Shown: positions 1 through 13,138 of the stretch, in pieces
Position numbering within the stretch: position 1 is the first letter of the stretch
Layout: each line of letters opens with the position of its first letter
Translations under genes and position numbers: made by a program
Assembly: GCA_012845835.1 (NCBI GenBank)
Contig: JABAKD010000025.1
Location: forward strand, 25,386,673 to 25,450,672
Source of the DNA: Undaria pinnatifida
Taxonomy: Eukaryota; Sar; Phaeophyceae; Laminariales; Alariaceae
Reading direction: 5' to 3'
Length of the DNA: 64,000 bases
The notes under the pieces: model-generated
What the model was told of the DNA's origin: nothing
The model's database searches: none
The model's input: only the letters and a program-made list of their open reading frames with translations

Positions 1-2640
1 ACCGGTTTTAAATAACACAGACAGCAGTACCTTTTGAGTTGTGGCACAACTGGAACCCCTTTTTAGGGACACTTTTACTTGAATTTAGTCTAGGGAGGGA
101 TTTGGGGGCTCTAAAGGGGCAACCCCACAAAATCGTTGTTACGTGCGGTCAAACGAGACTGTCGAGTATTAGTATAGACGGTGGATGATTTGAGATAATC
201 AACGGAGTATGACAGAACACAGAACACAAGAAACGAAAGAACAGGTGAATCTGAATCATCGTCGACCGCACCTGGATCACCATCAACCACCGGGGTTATC
301 GGTTTAATGTCAAGAATAAACACCACACACCAGGGTTTTATCTCGGGTTTTACTGCCTTTTGGGACACGTCACGGCACCGAAGCCGAGCAGAATATACTA
401 CCTGGTACATATATTCACTGGGGGTCCCTATATAGTGCCGGTGGGGTAGTACCGGTTTCCTACCATAGTGCCTGTGAAAGCGCTCAGCACACATGAGAAA
501 CAACAGCAGTTGGTTGCCTGTTACTGCTATAATGCCGGTATTTCCGGTGGGAAGATAACTGCAGGGGGACACCAGTACTGCAAATATACATGATATTCTG
601 AAACAGCGTTTGTTTCTGCTACCTCGTATTGCTCATCAAGATATAAAAATTACCTGGTATCATACCTGGCATCAAACATGTCGGTCACGGTCGACCACAT
701 CACAGGTATTATATGGATAGATCAGCGCCAACCGCTGAGGTTGTTGCAACGAGCCGGTCACCTCGGTGGTCTGGTAAAAGTGGTAACCAACCGTCGAATA
801 CACCGCTAAGACGGTTGGAGGGAGGGGTTCAAATCTCGGTATGTATGGAGATGTTATTGCCAGAGACACGCCAACTGCAGTGAGCGTTTCGGAGCGTTAG
901 TAAGCACAGTTCGGCGCGAGTCGACGAGGGAAGACACAGCAGCAGTGCTGTACCCTTCTCGCGTTGAAATCGAAGGCGTTACTATACCGTAGTTGGGAGG
1001 GGGGGGAGAGCCTGCCTAGTGGCCACGGATATGAGTGTAGCATCTATTATTAGGGAGGTGGGAGAAAGAGAAAAAAAGGCAAAGTGCGCAGATAATAGAC
1101 GACGGAATATATATGCGAAAACAAAAAGTACACAAGACACATTAGACATCACGGAATGAGCTAAAAAACACACACATACATGGACGTTGCCGGTGACCAA
1201 GAAAAATATATATATTATAAAAAATGAAAATACACTCCAGCTGTGAGATCGAAGATTTCGTCGAAACTCATCTTTGCAAGCTGTGTGTGATACTCCGATC
1301 GCGCGCATTACGAGTTGTGTGTCCTCATTAAGGATATAGGTCGGCGACTCCCCTTACAACTACAGTGTAGCTATCAGGGTCAACAGGATGATTTTAGTCA
1401 GTCTGTGCGCGGAAACTATAAAACCCGTTTCTGAGGGGGACAAAATCTGACAGCTGTGAAGGGAAATGTATTATCTTATCAAGTGAATCTTGTAAGTCGA
1501 ATAACCGGTGAGGGGGGTGGGGATATATACCAATCAATGCAGTGATGTGTGTGAAATTTTCAACACGTTTTCTCGCTCGTTGTTCAATTTTGTTGGAAGT
1601 AATCTCCATCCTTGAAACATATTCTTGGCAACATGTAGTCTACATGTCCAGCTGTTACTACTTTTGCACTGTCGACCGCTCCTTCGCAAAATACAAAATC
1701 CCAACACATGAGCACTTCATGTATTATCATCTGTCGTGCTATATATATTCACTTTATAAACTGATGAGTATCACACACAGCTTGCAAAGATGAGTTTCGA
1801 CGAAATCTTCGATCTCACAGCTGCTGGAGTGTATTTTCATTATTTTTAATGAACTGATGCATTTTTTCCTTCCACAGCTGTCAGATTTTTTCCCCCTCAG
1901 AAATGGGTTTGAAGTTTTTTTCGCGCACAGACTGACTAAGATATCAACCTGTTGACCCTGATAGCTGTAACAGTACACTGTACGACACGGAATGAGCTAA
2001 AAAAAACACACATTATGTCATGTATATTGCGGCAACCAAGAAAATGTACCAATCAATGCAGTGAGTGAAATTTTCAACACGTTTTCTCGCTCGTTATTCA
2101 ATATTGTAAGTATTCTCCATCCTTGAAACATATTCTTGGCAACAAGTGTCCAGCTGTTAATAATTTTGCACTGTCGACCGAAATACAAAAATTCCAACAC
2201 GTACGTGAGTACTTCATGTATTATAATTTGTCGTGCTACATATTTTCACTTGATAAACTGATGCATTTCCTTTTACAACCACAGCTAGCAGCTGTCAGAT
2301 TATGTCCCCCTCAGAAACGGGTTTTTTTATAGTTTCCGCGCACAGACTGACTAGGATCACCCTGTTGACCCTGATAGCTACACTCTGAAGTTGCAAGGAA
2401 GGGGAGTTTATCCTTGATGAGGACACACAACCCGTAATACGCGCGTTCGGAGTATCACACACAGCTTGCAAAAGATGAGTTTCGACAAAATATTCGATCT
2501 TACAGCTGGAGTGTTTTTTTTTTTTTATATAGTAGTCTAGTCTAGACTATACATATGGCAAAATGCAAAACGCATAATAAAGAACTACTACGATGTACAG
2601 CAGTAGTATATATCATGTGTAAATAGAACACCTGGTAGAC
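1..2640. repeat. Gene-free block of dispersed and duplicated repeats
   Basis: No exon with recognisable protein similarity is visible. The block holds scattered copies of the dispersed family whose core reads GATGAGTTTCGACGAAATC (minus near 1230-1290, plus near 1790 and 2475), a degenerate copy of the short TTAA-type MITE near 50-118, and fragments of a family rich in 'ATAGTGCCGGT' near 430-570. Open frames here are short and repeat-derived. Confidence 0.6.
1530..2520 (+). repeat. Direct duplication of a roughly 510-bp unit
   Basis: The stretch from about 1530 to 1960 recurs from about 2050 to 2520 in the same orientation. Shared landmarks in order are 'CAATCAATGCAGTGA', 'TTTTCAACACGTTTTCTCGC', 'CATCCTTGAAACATATTC', 'TTTTGCACTGTCGACCG' and the GATGAGTTTCGACGAAATC core. 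The copies differ by small deletions, so the duplication is not recent. Confidence 0.7.
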
Positions 2641-3401
2641 TTTAATTATCAACGGGGAGAAGGAGGCTATATCAAAACGAGATCCGACATTCGTTGCTGT
2701 GTTATGGTGGCCCTACCCGGCGCCCCTTCTCTCTCGGCTCTATTGTTGTTGATTTAAACCCGTTCCGTTGTCAGTTTAGACAGCTCGAGATCACCTCAGG
2801 GTTGGATCAGGTCTTACCATTATTAGCATGATGGTTCTATTTCTGTAAGGGAGGTCAAGCACTGCTGTATGCATTTAGCTACATGCACTATTGTTATACC
2901 CGTACGTACGTCCTCCTCTGCTTCCCCGGTGAGATGTATGTGCCAAAAAAAAAAAAATGCCCAACAAGCCGAGAACAGTCGACAACAATCTGATATACCT
3001 CCAGGTACTTCGTATAAAACGAAGAACAAAAAAATCCACTTCCACCCAACATTCACCAGATGACTTCTCATTTGGCATTGTACCGTATGAATGAAGAAGG
3101 TTTGCACGACATATTCCGTAGAAAGCGTTCGAACGATGCAGACATCCTTCCTCGGCCGTGGATGCTGCTGTGATCGTGTCTCTCGAGCTCACCGCCCCCC
3201 ACCACCACACCATTCGTTATCCTCACCTTCTCCTCTACTACATCACCTTCTGAGCAACATCCACTCAACTCTCGTTCTTGACTACATTATCAACCGAGCA
3301 ACTTCAGAGTCATCTTCTCGAAAACATCATAAATTCTTGAGCATCGTCCAGCTGCTTTCATCCTACTCGCTTCCCTTCCTACTCCTCCAGCCTCCAGTAC
3401 G
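2640..3401 (+). promoter_or_regulatory. 5' flank and putative leader of the discoidin-like gene
   Basis: No coding exon is recognised. The last ~200 bases before the ATG at 3402 are CT-rich, as in a leader. No TATA box or initiator can be placed with confidence. Treated as promoter plus 5' UTR by position only. Confidence 0.3.
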
Positions 3402-3459
3402 ATGCGCGCTTTCGCTCTTCTGGCCACCATCTTCGCTGTCATCTTTGGGACTTCCTCAG
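3402..3459 (+). CDS. Discoidin-like gene exon 1 (signal peptide)
   Basis: ATG at 3402 starts a hydrophobic leader of about 19 residues. It ends at TCA G|GTAAGC, a strong donor, in phase 1. Confidence 0.75.
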
Positions 3460-5689
3460 GTAAGCAGTGTATCTATCTGGTACGCTTAGTCTACATATTT
3501 GAGTGTGTGCGGCAGCACCCCCAGTATTGACTACGTAGTGCGTACTAACAATCAATGTAGACGTGAATGAGTAGTAGTGAGAGATATCGAATCGCCCCCC
3601 CCGTCCCCCTCTACACCAGCACATTTTGTGTTCGCGCTCATGTTCCAGCCCCCCCTCTCGTTCGTAGTTCGAACCCTCAGTCGTGCAGACTGCATTCCTC
3701 CCCCCTTTTCGCAGCCGTACCTGCCCAGTTAGTGCCCATCATTCACATGGCGCGACACGAGTTCGCCATCTTTTTCGCCGTCTCTCGCGTCGGACTGTAC
3801 ATACACACTACGTAAAAGTCGATTTTTAGGAGCCAGGTTCAATAATATCATGAAGAAATAAACTACATTCACTACTCCACCAGCTGTGAGATCGAAGATT
3901 TCGTCGAAACTCATCGTATTTGCAAGCTGTGTGTGATACTCCGATCGCGTGTATCCAACTGGGTGTGTTATTCTCATATCGTGTGGTGGTATGATATCAA
4001 GGAAGTCCGTCTTGACACGTTTACTTCACGATGTAGCACCACAAAAGTTTACTTTTAACAGCAGCAGTGTTTGTGAGTAAAAACGTCAAACAGACGGCTA
4101 ATAAAACCAAAAAAGCGCCGACAGAAATGTACCCCTAACGCACCCTATTTTGCTCTCTCTGGCCTGTCTGCGCCCGTCTCTACCCACGGCTATCGCAGTC
4201 AGTCCCTGTCGTCAAAGAAAGTTGTACTCGAGTATGTAGTATGTAACGAGCCATATCGCAACGCTCTCGCATGTCACAGCGCAGAGGCACATATAATTCG
4301 GTACACACGCGCAAACCAAAACAGCCTTCCTCAAGGCCGTACTCGAATACGTACGATACCCTCTTGCCCTCTTCTTGCTCTCGTTTGCGTGTTATGCTTG
4401 ACGCATGCAACTATGGAAGTTACATACTACATCACACAACGCTTCTTGGCTATAATGTTTTGTGAACACAAGCAACGGGGCTGCTCAATCCAATACCCTG
4501 GTGTGCATGGTCGTGAACGCCATTCTTGTTTGCAACTATTGTCCGTTGCATACCTGGGCCAATGGCAATGTCCATCCAGTTGAACTTAAAATGTTTCTAA
4601 ATGTTTTTGTGTCTGATTTACTTTGTAGAAGGAAGAGTTCCTGATGCGAGGAGCCTTGAAAAAAGTTCAGCTGCATCCCTTAACGTATTAACGCGTGTCG
4701 AGAGTGTCGCTCACCACGCCCGTGTCTATTTCAGCCCTGACCGACGTAGGCAACCAAGAGGAAAACGGTTTCATTTTTTTTTGTTTTTCTCTTCGTGTTC
4801 CTCCTTGCTCGATACTTTTTTTTTTTTGTGATCGATATTTGAAACTCATCCATTCATGCTGCACAGATGGTGGCCTTTAAAACCATCGAAACGCACTTGA
4901 AATGTTTTTAAATGTTTTGTGTCTGAATTACTTTGTAGAATGAAGAGTTCCTGATGCGAGGAGCCTTAAAAAAAGTTCAGCTGCATCCCCCAACGTGTCG
5001 AGAGTGTCGCTCACCACGCCCGTGTCTATCTCAGCCCTGACCGACGTAGGCAACCAAGAGGAAAACGGTTTCATTTTTTTTTTGTTTCTCTCTTCGTGCT
5101 CCTCCTTGCTTGATACTTTTTTCATTTTGTGATCGATATTTGAAACTCATCCATTTATGATGCACAGATGGTGGCCTTTAAAATCATCGAAAGATAACAC
5201 CCTTTTTCTTGCACTCTCGCATGTGCGCCCGTCCGTCGCTTGCTACGAACAGCCCTCACCGACGCCGGCAAGAGGACAACCGTCACAACAAAGGCAGTGG
5301 CCTCCGACGAGAGGACATCCGGCTCCGGCTGCAGCCCGGACGGCTGTATCGCCAGCAACACCCGGGACAACAGCCGCGACGCCAACTCTCGCTGGTCCTG
5401 CGTGAGCACCCTCGTCACGAAAGTGGGGGGGTGCCGTATCGAGTACAACTTCGAAGAGCCTCAGGACATTGTCAAGGTCCGCATCGCGTTCCACAAGGGG
5501 GATGAGAATGTGCGGGTGCTGAACGTGATCGTGGATGGCAAGTTTCACAGCCAGATTACGTCGAGTGGCGAAACGCTTGGATACCAGAACTTCCGCCTAG
5601 ACACCGAACAGACCTCCAGGATCATCTTCCGTCTCGCCGACCACGCGGATAAGCCCAACGAGTGGCTCGCTATCACGGAGGTGGGTTAA
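3402..5689 (+). CDS. Secreted F5/8 type C (discoidin)-like domain protein, two exons
   Basis: Exons 3402-3459 and 5253-5689 join in phase 1 (TCA G | CC CTC) to give 164 residues. Exon 1 encodes a classic signal peptide: MRAFALLATIFAVIFG followed by TSSA, a good cleavage site. The mature part carries a discoidin-type core: DNSRDANSRWSC near residues 53-64, then CRIEYNFEEPQDIVKVRI and a closing WLAITEV, the usual end of this fold. The domain typically binds carbohydrate or other ligands outside the cell, so a wall- or matrix-binding role is inferred. No catalytic domain is attached. The frame stops at TAA just after ITEVG, but GAG|GTGGGT at 5681 could be a splice donor to an unseen exon. The 1.8-kb intron carries two extra copies of the exon 2 acceptor region. 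Confidence 0.75.
4589..5188 (+). repeat. Tandem ~300-bp duplication inside the discoidin gene intron
   Basis: Two units (about 4589-4898 and 4899-5188) share 'TTACTTTGTAGAA', 'AGAGTTCCTGATGCGAGGAG', 'GTCGCTCACCACGCCCGTG' and 'CACAGATGGTGGCCTTTAAA'. Each carries an acceptor-like site TCAG|CCCTGACCGACGTAGG (AG at 4733-4734 and 5033-5034) that resembles the real exon 2 start at 5251, AACAG|CCCTCACCGACGCCGG. Confidence 0.85.
5253..5689 (+). CDS. Discoidin-like gene exon 2 (F5/8 C-like domain)
   Basis: The acceptor is GAACAG|CC at 5251-5252. The exon is GC-rich, unlike the AT-rich intron, and stays open to TAA at 5687-5689. It encodes the whole discoidin-like domain. Confidence 0.78.
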
Positions 5690-8330
5690 CCGTGTTCATA
5701 CTGCGCAAGTGTGGTATACGACCAATTCGAGGTGCTGTATTCTTTACCATAAACCAACTTGAGTACAGTTGTCCTATCGGAGTTAACGCAACTCGAAGAC
5801 TACGTACGTCAATAGCGATTAATATATTGTACAGAGTATGGGTTATAAAACGCAAGGAAGCTGTACTTGAACCGGAGGACAGGACAATCCCAATTGTATA
5901 CGTATTTCGCCTCTCATGGTTATAACTGCTACTACTGCCCAGGTACTTTCTCCGGGACCTGTGTAAGGTAATACTTTCCGAGTCCAAAGACTAGACTAAT
6001 ACTTATACAGTCAGTCCTGGTCGTTTCTTTGCCGGCTTGACATGTGCCATGTGTTATTTGGTATGGGACGCATGCTATTAATAGCTAGGATAGGAGTAGC
6101 AAATTGTGGCAAGAAAAATTCTGAGCGGCGGAGAACCCTACGTCACCCCGAAAACCCTGCTGTATACCATTCCCAAGTAATTTCGTACTCAAAATGGCTT
6201 TCCAGTTGTAAAGGCGCTAGCCTAAAATCGCAGGGGATGGCATTCCCAGTTTTCAACCTCAAGTTTTTACACGCCAACGTAGCGACGCATGCTACGGTAG
6301 AGGCTGCAGTTTTGGTCTGAACCGGTTGTTGAATGGCGGGGTTCCTTGACCCAGAGGAAGTCGTCTAAGTTTCGGTTTTTGTTTTTTCAGAATTTTCGTT
6401 TTTTATGCCTAAGCCATGGGATATTTCGTCCGGTCAGCTGTTGTTTTGTTTTTTTAAACTAGTTTTCGGGTTTAGAAGGACATGTCTTGCCCTCCTATAT
6501 GGTGGGAAGTGTCAAAAAAGAAGTGGTTCACCTCTTCTCAGGTAAACGGTGGAGTAGAGGCCCCTCGCTCGGGAATAAAGCGGTGCACCTCGACCGCAGC
6601 ATGTGGCACGGCGTCGCCGCCCCTATACCACGGATCAATATTTGGAAGGATTGCACGTGTCTGCTCTTGTTTTTCTTTGTTGGTCGTGACCGTTACATCT
6701 GAAGCTTAGTCTACACCTGCAGCTTTTTTTTATACGATTTGTCACACGCGTGATGCGGTAGAGGTGCGCCAATTTTCTCCGAGGGTCCTCAATTTGGAGC
6801 TCAAGACCCGTCCCGAAAACTGACTTGGAGAAGAAATATTACTGCAAACTGGATAACGAATGCCATGGCCTGGATACACAACGAGAATCATGCAAAAATG
6901 AAAAATGGCCCATTATTTTTTTTTTTCCGACGATTTTGGGTCAAGGAGCCTCGTCGTTCAGGAACCATTTCAAACGAAAATGTCTACCTCGATCGTATCA
7001 TGCGTCATGTCACACGTAACCTCTTCAAAACATATCCACGATTTCGGGGGTAAACCAATCGATCATGTACAGTCCATAGTCGCTTTTGGGGGGACTATGG
7101 TACGCCGGGGACGCGTCGCGGTCCCTTGTTTGCGGTTTCCCGCTTAAAATGTTGGCCCTTTCTAAGGCAACTAAAAGCCATGAAATATGCTAGATCATCA
7201 CCAAAGTTGTTCTTCGTACACTGCTCCTGAGATGCAAAGATTTCCGGGGGTGAACTCGTTCCCAGGGGCTCGAGCTCCAACTTATTCTTGCTTTCTTTTT
7301 GCTTTCCCATGGGTTGCCTTCGCATCTTTTCTCTCTCCTTCTCCCTCTTAGACGAAACTCAAACCCGGGGTCACCTAGCAGACGCTTCTCCCCCCTACCC
7401 ACTACGATACACGCACTCACTATTTTCTCGAAAATACTTTTGACGCTTTCGTACCTCGTCAACCTGTATCATACTGTGCCTACCTGCGCTACAAAGAACT
7501 TTCGGCAGATGATGTCTCTAGAAAATACAAATCTCCATGCCGGTATTTTAACCCCTGCCTCCAAGCCCAGTAGTGAGTGTGCGAGCTACCGACGAACCAC
7601 TAATAGCCCCCGTCCGCCCCATTACACATTTATGACATTTCAATGAGGAAGGTTGAGGACAACGCTATGGTGGGCGGTTCGTTTTTCCAGAGCACACAGC
7701 ATCCACGCCGCCCAATCGACAGCATCCATGCCGGCCGAATTGACATTTAGAGGCTTCCCAAGCCACAGAATCCACGCACATGTCATCACAAAACGTTCGG
7801 GATATATTTTAGGTCTGGTAGGGGCTAGCGTACGGGTCGGGCACAGCGGTCATCGGTCTTTCATATAGCCCATATAGAGGACGGCAGTACTGTCACGAGT
7901 CGTCGGAACCAAAGAATTTTCCTGGAATCGGGTTTCTCTAATAAAAAGCGTCCATGCAGCCTCGCTCGCTTCCTTGTCCCCTCTTCGACGAAAAACATCG
8001 CCCGATTGTGCTTTACCTGATGTAGATCGGCCCCTCGGTTTATCTTGAACTCACCACCACCAACAGTTACCATCCACTCATTTGGTCGCTGGTCAACCAA
8101 ACCACCATCCAATGTGTTTCTAGTCACCGATACGATCCAACCCCTCACTGTCTCGTCGACCCACCGCCACCAACATCAGCCACAACCGCCGTGTGGGTGC
8201 ATCTGTAACTGACGGAGGTTACCCCTCTTTTTTGTTTTCTTCGCTTGACGAACGTCTCTCCCAAACGTTCAGGTGAAGTTCATGGTGTAAGGCGTCCTTC
8301 CGCTCAGGGTCCGGCCTGGATGACCACACC
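5690..8330. other. Intergenic, no gene recognised
   Basis: Only AT-rich sequence, a MITE copy (6753-7012) and short unsupported frames are seen. The first part presumably contains the 3' UTR of the discoidin gene. Nothing else could be assigned. Confidence 0.5.
6753..7012 (+). mobile_element. TIR MITE copy (family with GTGCTACGRTAGAGGT ends)
   Basis: It begins GATGCGGTAGAGGTGCGCC and ends TCTACCTCGATCGTATCATGCG, so the ends are imperfect inverted repeats. Internal landmarks shared with the other copies are 'GCCATGGCCTGGATACACAA', a T tract, 'CGACGATTTTGGGTCAAGGA' and 'TCGTTCAGGA'. It has no coding capacity. Confidence 0.65.
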
Positions 8331-8334
8331 GCCA

Positions 8335-8640
8335 GCGTGCTACGTGTCGCACGATCGTAGGAGTTGCTGTACCTGAGTAGGCAGTTGTGGGGGGTGGAAA
8401 CCTGATGTACGATACACGTCACCCTGTAGAGTGATTCTACGTCACCCTGTAGAGTAATTCTACAGCACACGTCATACCGTACGTAGTGTTTTAGTAGTAG
8501 TGTCAGAGGGTTACTGTACCTGAGTAAGCAGTGGTGGGTGGGGGCCTGGTTTGTGATACAATTCGCCCTGCAGAGTATTTCTACAGTGGTTACCCTACGT
8601 AGTGTATTATTAGTAGTAGTGTCAACAATACTGCATGCGC
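8335..8640 (+). repeat. Tandem repeat, ~170-bp unit, about two copies
   Basis: 'TTGCTGTACCTGAGTAGGCAG' at about 8354 recurs as 'TTACTGTACCTGAGTAAGCAG' at about 8512, followed in both by GTGGTG/GTGGGG, a GATACA motif, 'CCTGTAGAGT' or 'CCTGCAGAGT', and 'TACGTAGTGT' with AGTAGTAGTGTCA. Confidence 0.7.
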
Positions 8641-8650
8641 AACAATATAG

Positions 8651-8772
8651 TCTAGAGCTGGTCATAGACCCCTCTTGCGATCTTGAGCTGGTCATGAACC
8701 CCTCTGTGGTCTTTATAGAGCCGGTCATAGACCTCTCTGCGATCTTGAGCTGGTCATAGACCCCTCTGTAGT
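8651..8772 (+). repeat. Minisatellite, ~33-bp unit, four copies
   Basis: The unit is approximately GAGCTGGTCATAGACCCCTC followed by TGYGATCTT. It is repeated four times with small changes (GTCATGAACC, GCCGGTCATAG). Confidence 0.8.
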
Positions 8773-9599
8773 CTCACTTTCCCTTTCGACTAACATTTTC
8801 CTAACTACGGCTTACTAAAGAGAGATCCAGGTAGTAGGTGGTGTTCAGTAGTGTGCGTGTAGTCTTTTCTATGTCTGGGTGTAGTGGTTGTCGCTTGTGC
8901 CGCGGTGTGCGTATCGGTGTTGATTCTTGGATTAGTATCTCGGGACCGAAAATCGCTACCCCAGCTCGTGACAATGGGAATGGCACTCGTTACGTGAGCG
9001 TGGGTGGAGTGGAAAAACCGATGGCTTGGTTCTCCCAAACCATCGCCTATTATATGGTGTATGGTGTATTGCTGTTCTTGGAGTGGGCGAGACGAAATCG
9101 ACATGCGTTACACCCACGATGGTGCATCGGGGTATGTCATGCTGTATGGTGTTGGCAATTGTAGGACAGTCAAGGTCTGGCATCGATATTATTGTGAGAC
9201 GTGGGTGGAGCATTGCTAGGAAAGGGCATGCCAACTCTTAGTCCAAGAGGATCTTCAGTGCGGGAAGTTTTTTATGTCGTGTCGGTGGGGGGCTGGAGTC
9301 GGCAAGTCCCGCTAGCCTTGAGTTTTGTCTTGTATATGTTGTACCAGGTATACTAGATTGCGGATGGTATGGTCTATGAAGTATATAAGCAAAATATAAA
9401 TATGTAGTCTAGACTAGTGGATGCGTATCGTAGTCCCCACACACGAGTAAGGGAAAAGAGTATAATAATGTCCATGGTTGCAGGAGTACAAGTAAGACCA
9501 TAATATGCATAGTTGGGCTTTTGCGCCGAACTCAACTCAATACGCGGCAAGGCTACGACTTGAGTGCTGCAGTTGGTTCCTCTTCATATTTTTATACAC

Positions 9600-9785
9600 C
9601 GTCCCCGGTGGTCGATTAATGCATTTGTTACTATAAAGGTACATTTCGCGGGTTCGAGCCCCCCCCCCCCCCGTCTTTTTCTAAATTTGCCAACCTTGTC
9701 TCGCCGGACGTGCGAGAGCGTGATCTAATAATAACAAAAAGTTGATGAAAATCGACCAGCAGCAGTGAAAAGTCGTGACCAAAAC
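9600..9785 (+). mobile_element. Diverged relic of the tRNA-derived SINE
   Basis: It contains CCCCGGTGGTCGATTAATGC, then GGGTTCGAGCCCC (a B-box match), a C tract, and the family-specific tail 'GTGCGAGAGCGTGA', then 'TTGATGAAAATCGACCAGCAG'. This order matches the better SINE copies at 30.98, 56.73 and 61.10 kb. The 3' end and A tail are not recognisable. Confidence 0.55.
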
Positions 9786-9789
9786 TAAC

Positions 9790-12700
9790 CTTTTAAGGTA
9801 GAAGAGGGGTTGTTTATGTTTTTTTCGGGCATTTTCGTGCAGTGCCTCGGGGTCACTCGCGCGACCGACCCCCCCGTTCCTTTTCGTTCTTGATTTTAGG
9901 ATTTTTCGTACATGCATATCGTTTGGATGTTTTTTGCGGCATAAATCCGCAATGAATGGAATGGTAGCTACGCGCTGCGCCAAGCAAACAAGAGCCGTCC
10001 ATGCGAGTGGCTCAACTCCAGCAGGGAAAAGGAGGTTACACACCCTACCGTAGTCTACCTATCTATGTAGGTTTCTGAACACCCTTCGCAAAACGAACGA
10101 AGGCACGTACACCAGGGGGTGGGTTAGTTCCATCCATTGTGAAAAACACAAAAATACTGTATAGACACCCGGGCAGGACGACACCTCTCTTCTTGTGGTT
10201 GTTTGTGGTTTGTCCAACAGCTGGGAAGTAAAAAAGATTTTATGTTAATCATGTTTCATTTCATCGGGGCGTAAAATATTACATATAAAGACTATACTTG
10301 TATTTCAAGAAGAACCTAAGTTGACACCACGTGTGTATTGGGAATGTTGATCTCAAACGCAACACAACTACGCGTAAAGTGCAGGAAGGTATGCATGCGT
10401 GTACACGTCTGTGTGTGTTCAGGCAGTGCTTACACCCACGTTGACCACACCTGCCACCTACTTCATTCAGCGTTCGATTGTTTCTTGGGTGTTCCGCCAT
10501 TTTGGCCAACCAGTAATCGCCTATCCCTAAAACCATCATTAGTTAGTTTTCGCATGGTGGTCATAATAAGATCGATATGTCCATAGCCATGCCATTTGGT
10601 GCATGTGTGCCACCTTTGCATCTCTGTTTAGAGAGTGGCACGACGAAGCCTTGACGAAGGCAAAGCAGTATCTCACACAAACTGTGTCCATTGTTTGTTG
10701 ATAGAAAGGAAACATGAAACGACTGATTCTACGACAGCCCCTCCCCAAAACCAGCACTTCTCTTCGACGAACGTTTCGTGCCTGGTCGGCTCGAGGAAGG
10801 ATGCTTTGGAAAAGCTATCTTGATATAGTTTTGTGTTTGCAAAGGGCTATCTAACGATGACGTCGGGGCATCAAGGGTCGCCGTATTTCAGAAGATACGG
10901 CCGGGAGCTGGTTTCAAAACCGGTGATTTCGGGAAAGAAAAGTTGGGGGGTCTGCCGTAGAACGACTCAAACATTACACAACGACTCCGCCTTACACACG
11001 GCTGGATGTGGAGTTCAAATATAGAGTTGTTATTATAATGATAATTTAATGGCGAAACGCAGTGTAAACTCGCCTCCCGTGTCGAAAACGCAAATTTCCC
11101 GGCATTCTTGTGCACAGAGAGAGGATGGAAACCTTCACGTGAACAAGCCGAGCCCCCTGCTCACGTTCCCGGCAGGAGAACAAACGCAGATTGTACTAGT
11201 TCGGGGAGACATTAACACGGCAATCGGATGAAAAAATGTGGTTATTTAAATAGTGAAAACTGGACGATGTATAGTCTACCACTCTGCCCATAAATAGAGG
11301 CAACATTAAATTTTGTACATTATTATTGAAATAAAATGTTGCTTATACTTTCATACAGAGTGGTAGTTTTTTGGGTTACGTTTTATATTAATTATATGCT
11401 GATTACTATGGTCCACTGCAATAACAACTTGCGATGCAGCAGCAGGGCTATGTGTCTCAAAGATGTGTCGTCTACTTGGTTTGTGGACTTTGCTGGTCAT
11501 CGGACGCTCAAGGAAACCCAAACTCGAGAGGGATCCCCATGTGATGGCGCGCGGTCAAAACTGGAAGCTGCTCGCATTCCGTCGTGCAATCATACAACTA
11601 ACTGCTGCTGCTGCATGTTGTTATTGATTGATGACTTGACCGAATTGTTTGACGCGAAGTAAGTGTGCTCGTGCTTGATTTGCGATAGTAATTGCCGAGG
11701 AACGTTCGGTCAGTCTCCGTACTGTAGCATAATAATATCTCTAACATTGTTTTCGTTGTCGATATCGACGTCAGATATCAACAGGCGAATAGTTTGCAAA
11801 ATAAATGATGAAATAACTGTGATGTTGAATAAAATACCTACGATGAATACTACTGCTGTGTAGTATATACATACGTGGCTGTTCGGGAGACAGCGCCGTG
11901 TGCGTTGAGAGCGCTGCGCAAAACGAGGAAATCCTCGAATCAAACACACGCGAGTGCGCAGGAACAACTCCCCCACCCCGCCACCCCACCGGAAATCTAA
12001 ATCTGCCAGAGATATATACATTAATAACTACCAGGCGGGTGATATCCCCTCATTACGTTTGGAACCATCCATGCCGTATCTCCAATTCATTTATTATACA
12101 TGGTCTTCAAGTTCATATTAACTTTCGCCCCTGCCCCCTCCTTCCCCGCCGCCCGCACCATCGCCTAGACCTAGCACCGCGCCTATAGAAAGCTCCTACC
12201 AGATATGCGTTTATGCGACGTAAAGCTGTTGGAATCCCCCCCCCCCCCCCGAGTCGTTCTACGATAGACCCTCCGCCCAACGTTTCTTTAACAAAATCGC
12301 CGGTTGTGAAACCAGATTCCGGCCGTATCTCCTGCAAACACGGTGCCCCTTGTCGCCCCGACGTCATCGTTCGATAGATCTTTGCGAGCATGAAAATGTT
12401 CGAGGATGCTTCCTTCATAGCACCCTTCCTCGTGTCTAGCAGCCATCAAATGTTTGTTACAGAAAATCGTCGGTTTGGGGGGGGGCTATGGTGGAATCAG
12501 TCCCCCCTCCTTCGAGAACTCCGCCCTGCCCTCACCGGTTGTACGACTTACGGGATATACATGGTAAACTGATTCATTCATTCATAACCGTCAGATTGGT
12601 CCCCTGAAGGGGTTTATGGTTTCCGCACACACATTGACCCCCCCCCATTCCCCCCATTCCCCCTCCTTTTCAAACCCCCCATTCCCCTCCCCCCGGCCCT

Positions 12701-13028
12701 TACGCCCTTAAAGACTCCACCCTCCCCTCACCGGCTATACGACTTGCAGGTTATATACTTGAAAACTTGACAATTTTCCTTCCACAGCCGTCAGATTTTG
12801 TCCCCTCAAACACGGTAGGGGCGTTATTATATTGTTTTTTGGGTCGTTTTTTGCAGTGACTCGGGGTCATTCGCGCGAGGGCCCTCCCTGTCTCTAGATG
12901 TGCGGTGTCGAGCCTTTTGTGCGCTGGTTTTATGTTTTGCTGTGTGGGTCAGAAATGGAATGGTCATCGACGCTGCGCCAAAAAAAAAAAAAAAAACTTC
13001 TTCGTCTATTTGAAAATCGGGGCACCCC
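9790..13028. other. Intergenic repeats, no gene recognised
   Basis: Contains copies of a dispersed family with a 'GGGTCACTCGCGCGA' motif and 'TTGGCGCAGCG' (near 9850-9990 and 12850-12985), C-rich tracts near 12240, 12640 and 12690, and otherwise anonymous sequence. No exon could be supported. Confidence 0.45.
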
Positions 13029-13138
13029 CGCTAGCTACCGAAAGCTACCGTAAGCTACCGTAAGCTACCGTGAGCTACCGTAAGCTACCGCAAGCTACCG
13101 TAAGCTACCGCAAGCTACCGTGAGCTACCGTAAGATGC
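13029..13138 (+). repeat. 10-bp tandem repeat GCTACCGTAA, about 11 units
   Basis: Eleven near-perfect units of GCTACCGTAA with variants GCTACCGCAA and GCTACCGTGA. The same CTACCGTA string (or its complement TACGGTAG) forms the outer end of the MITE family, and a MITE-like segment follows directly. Confidence 0.9.
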
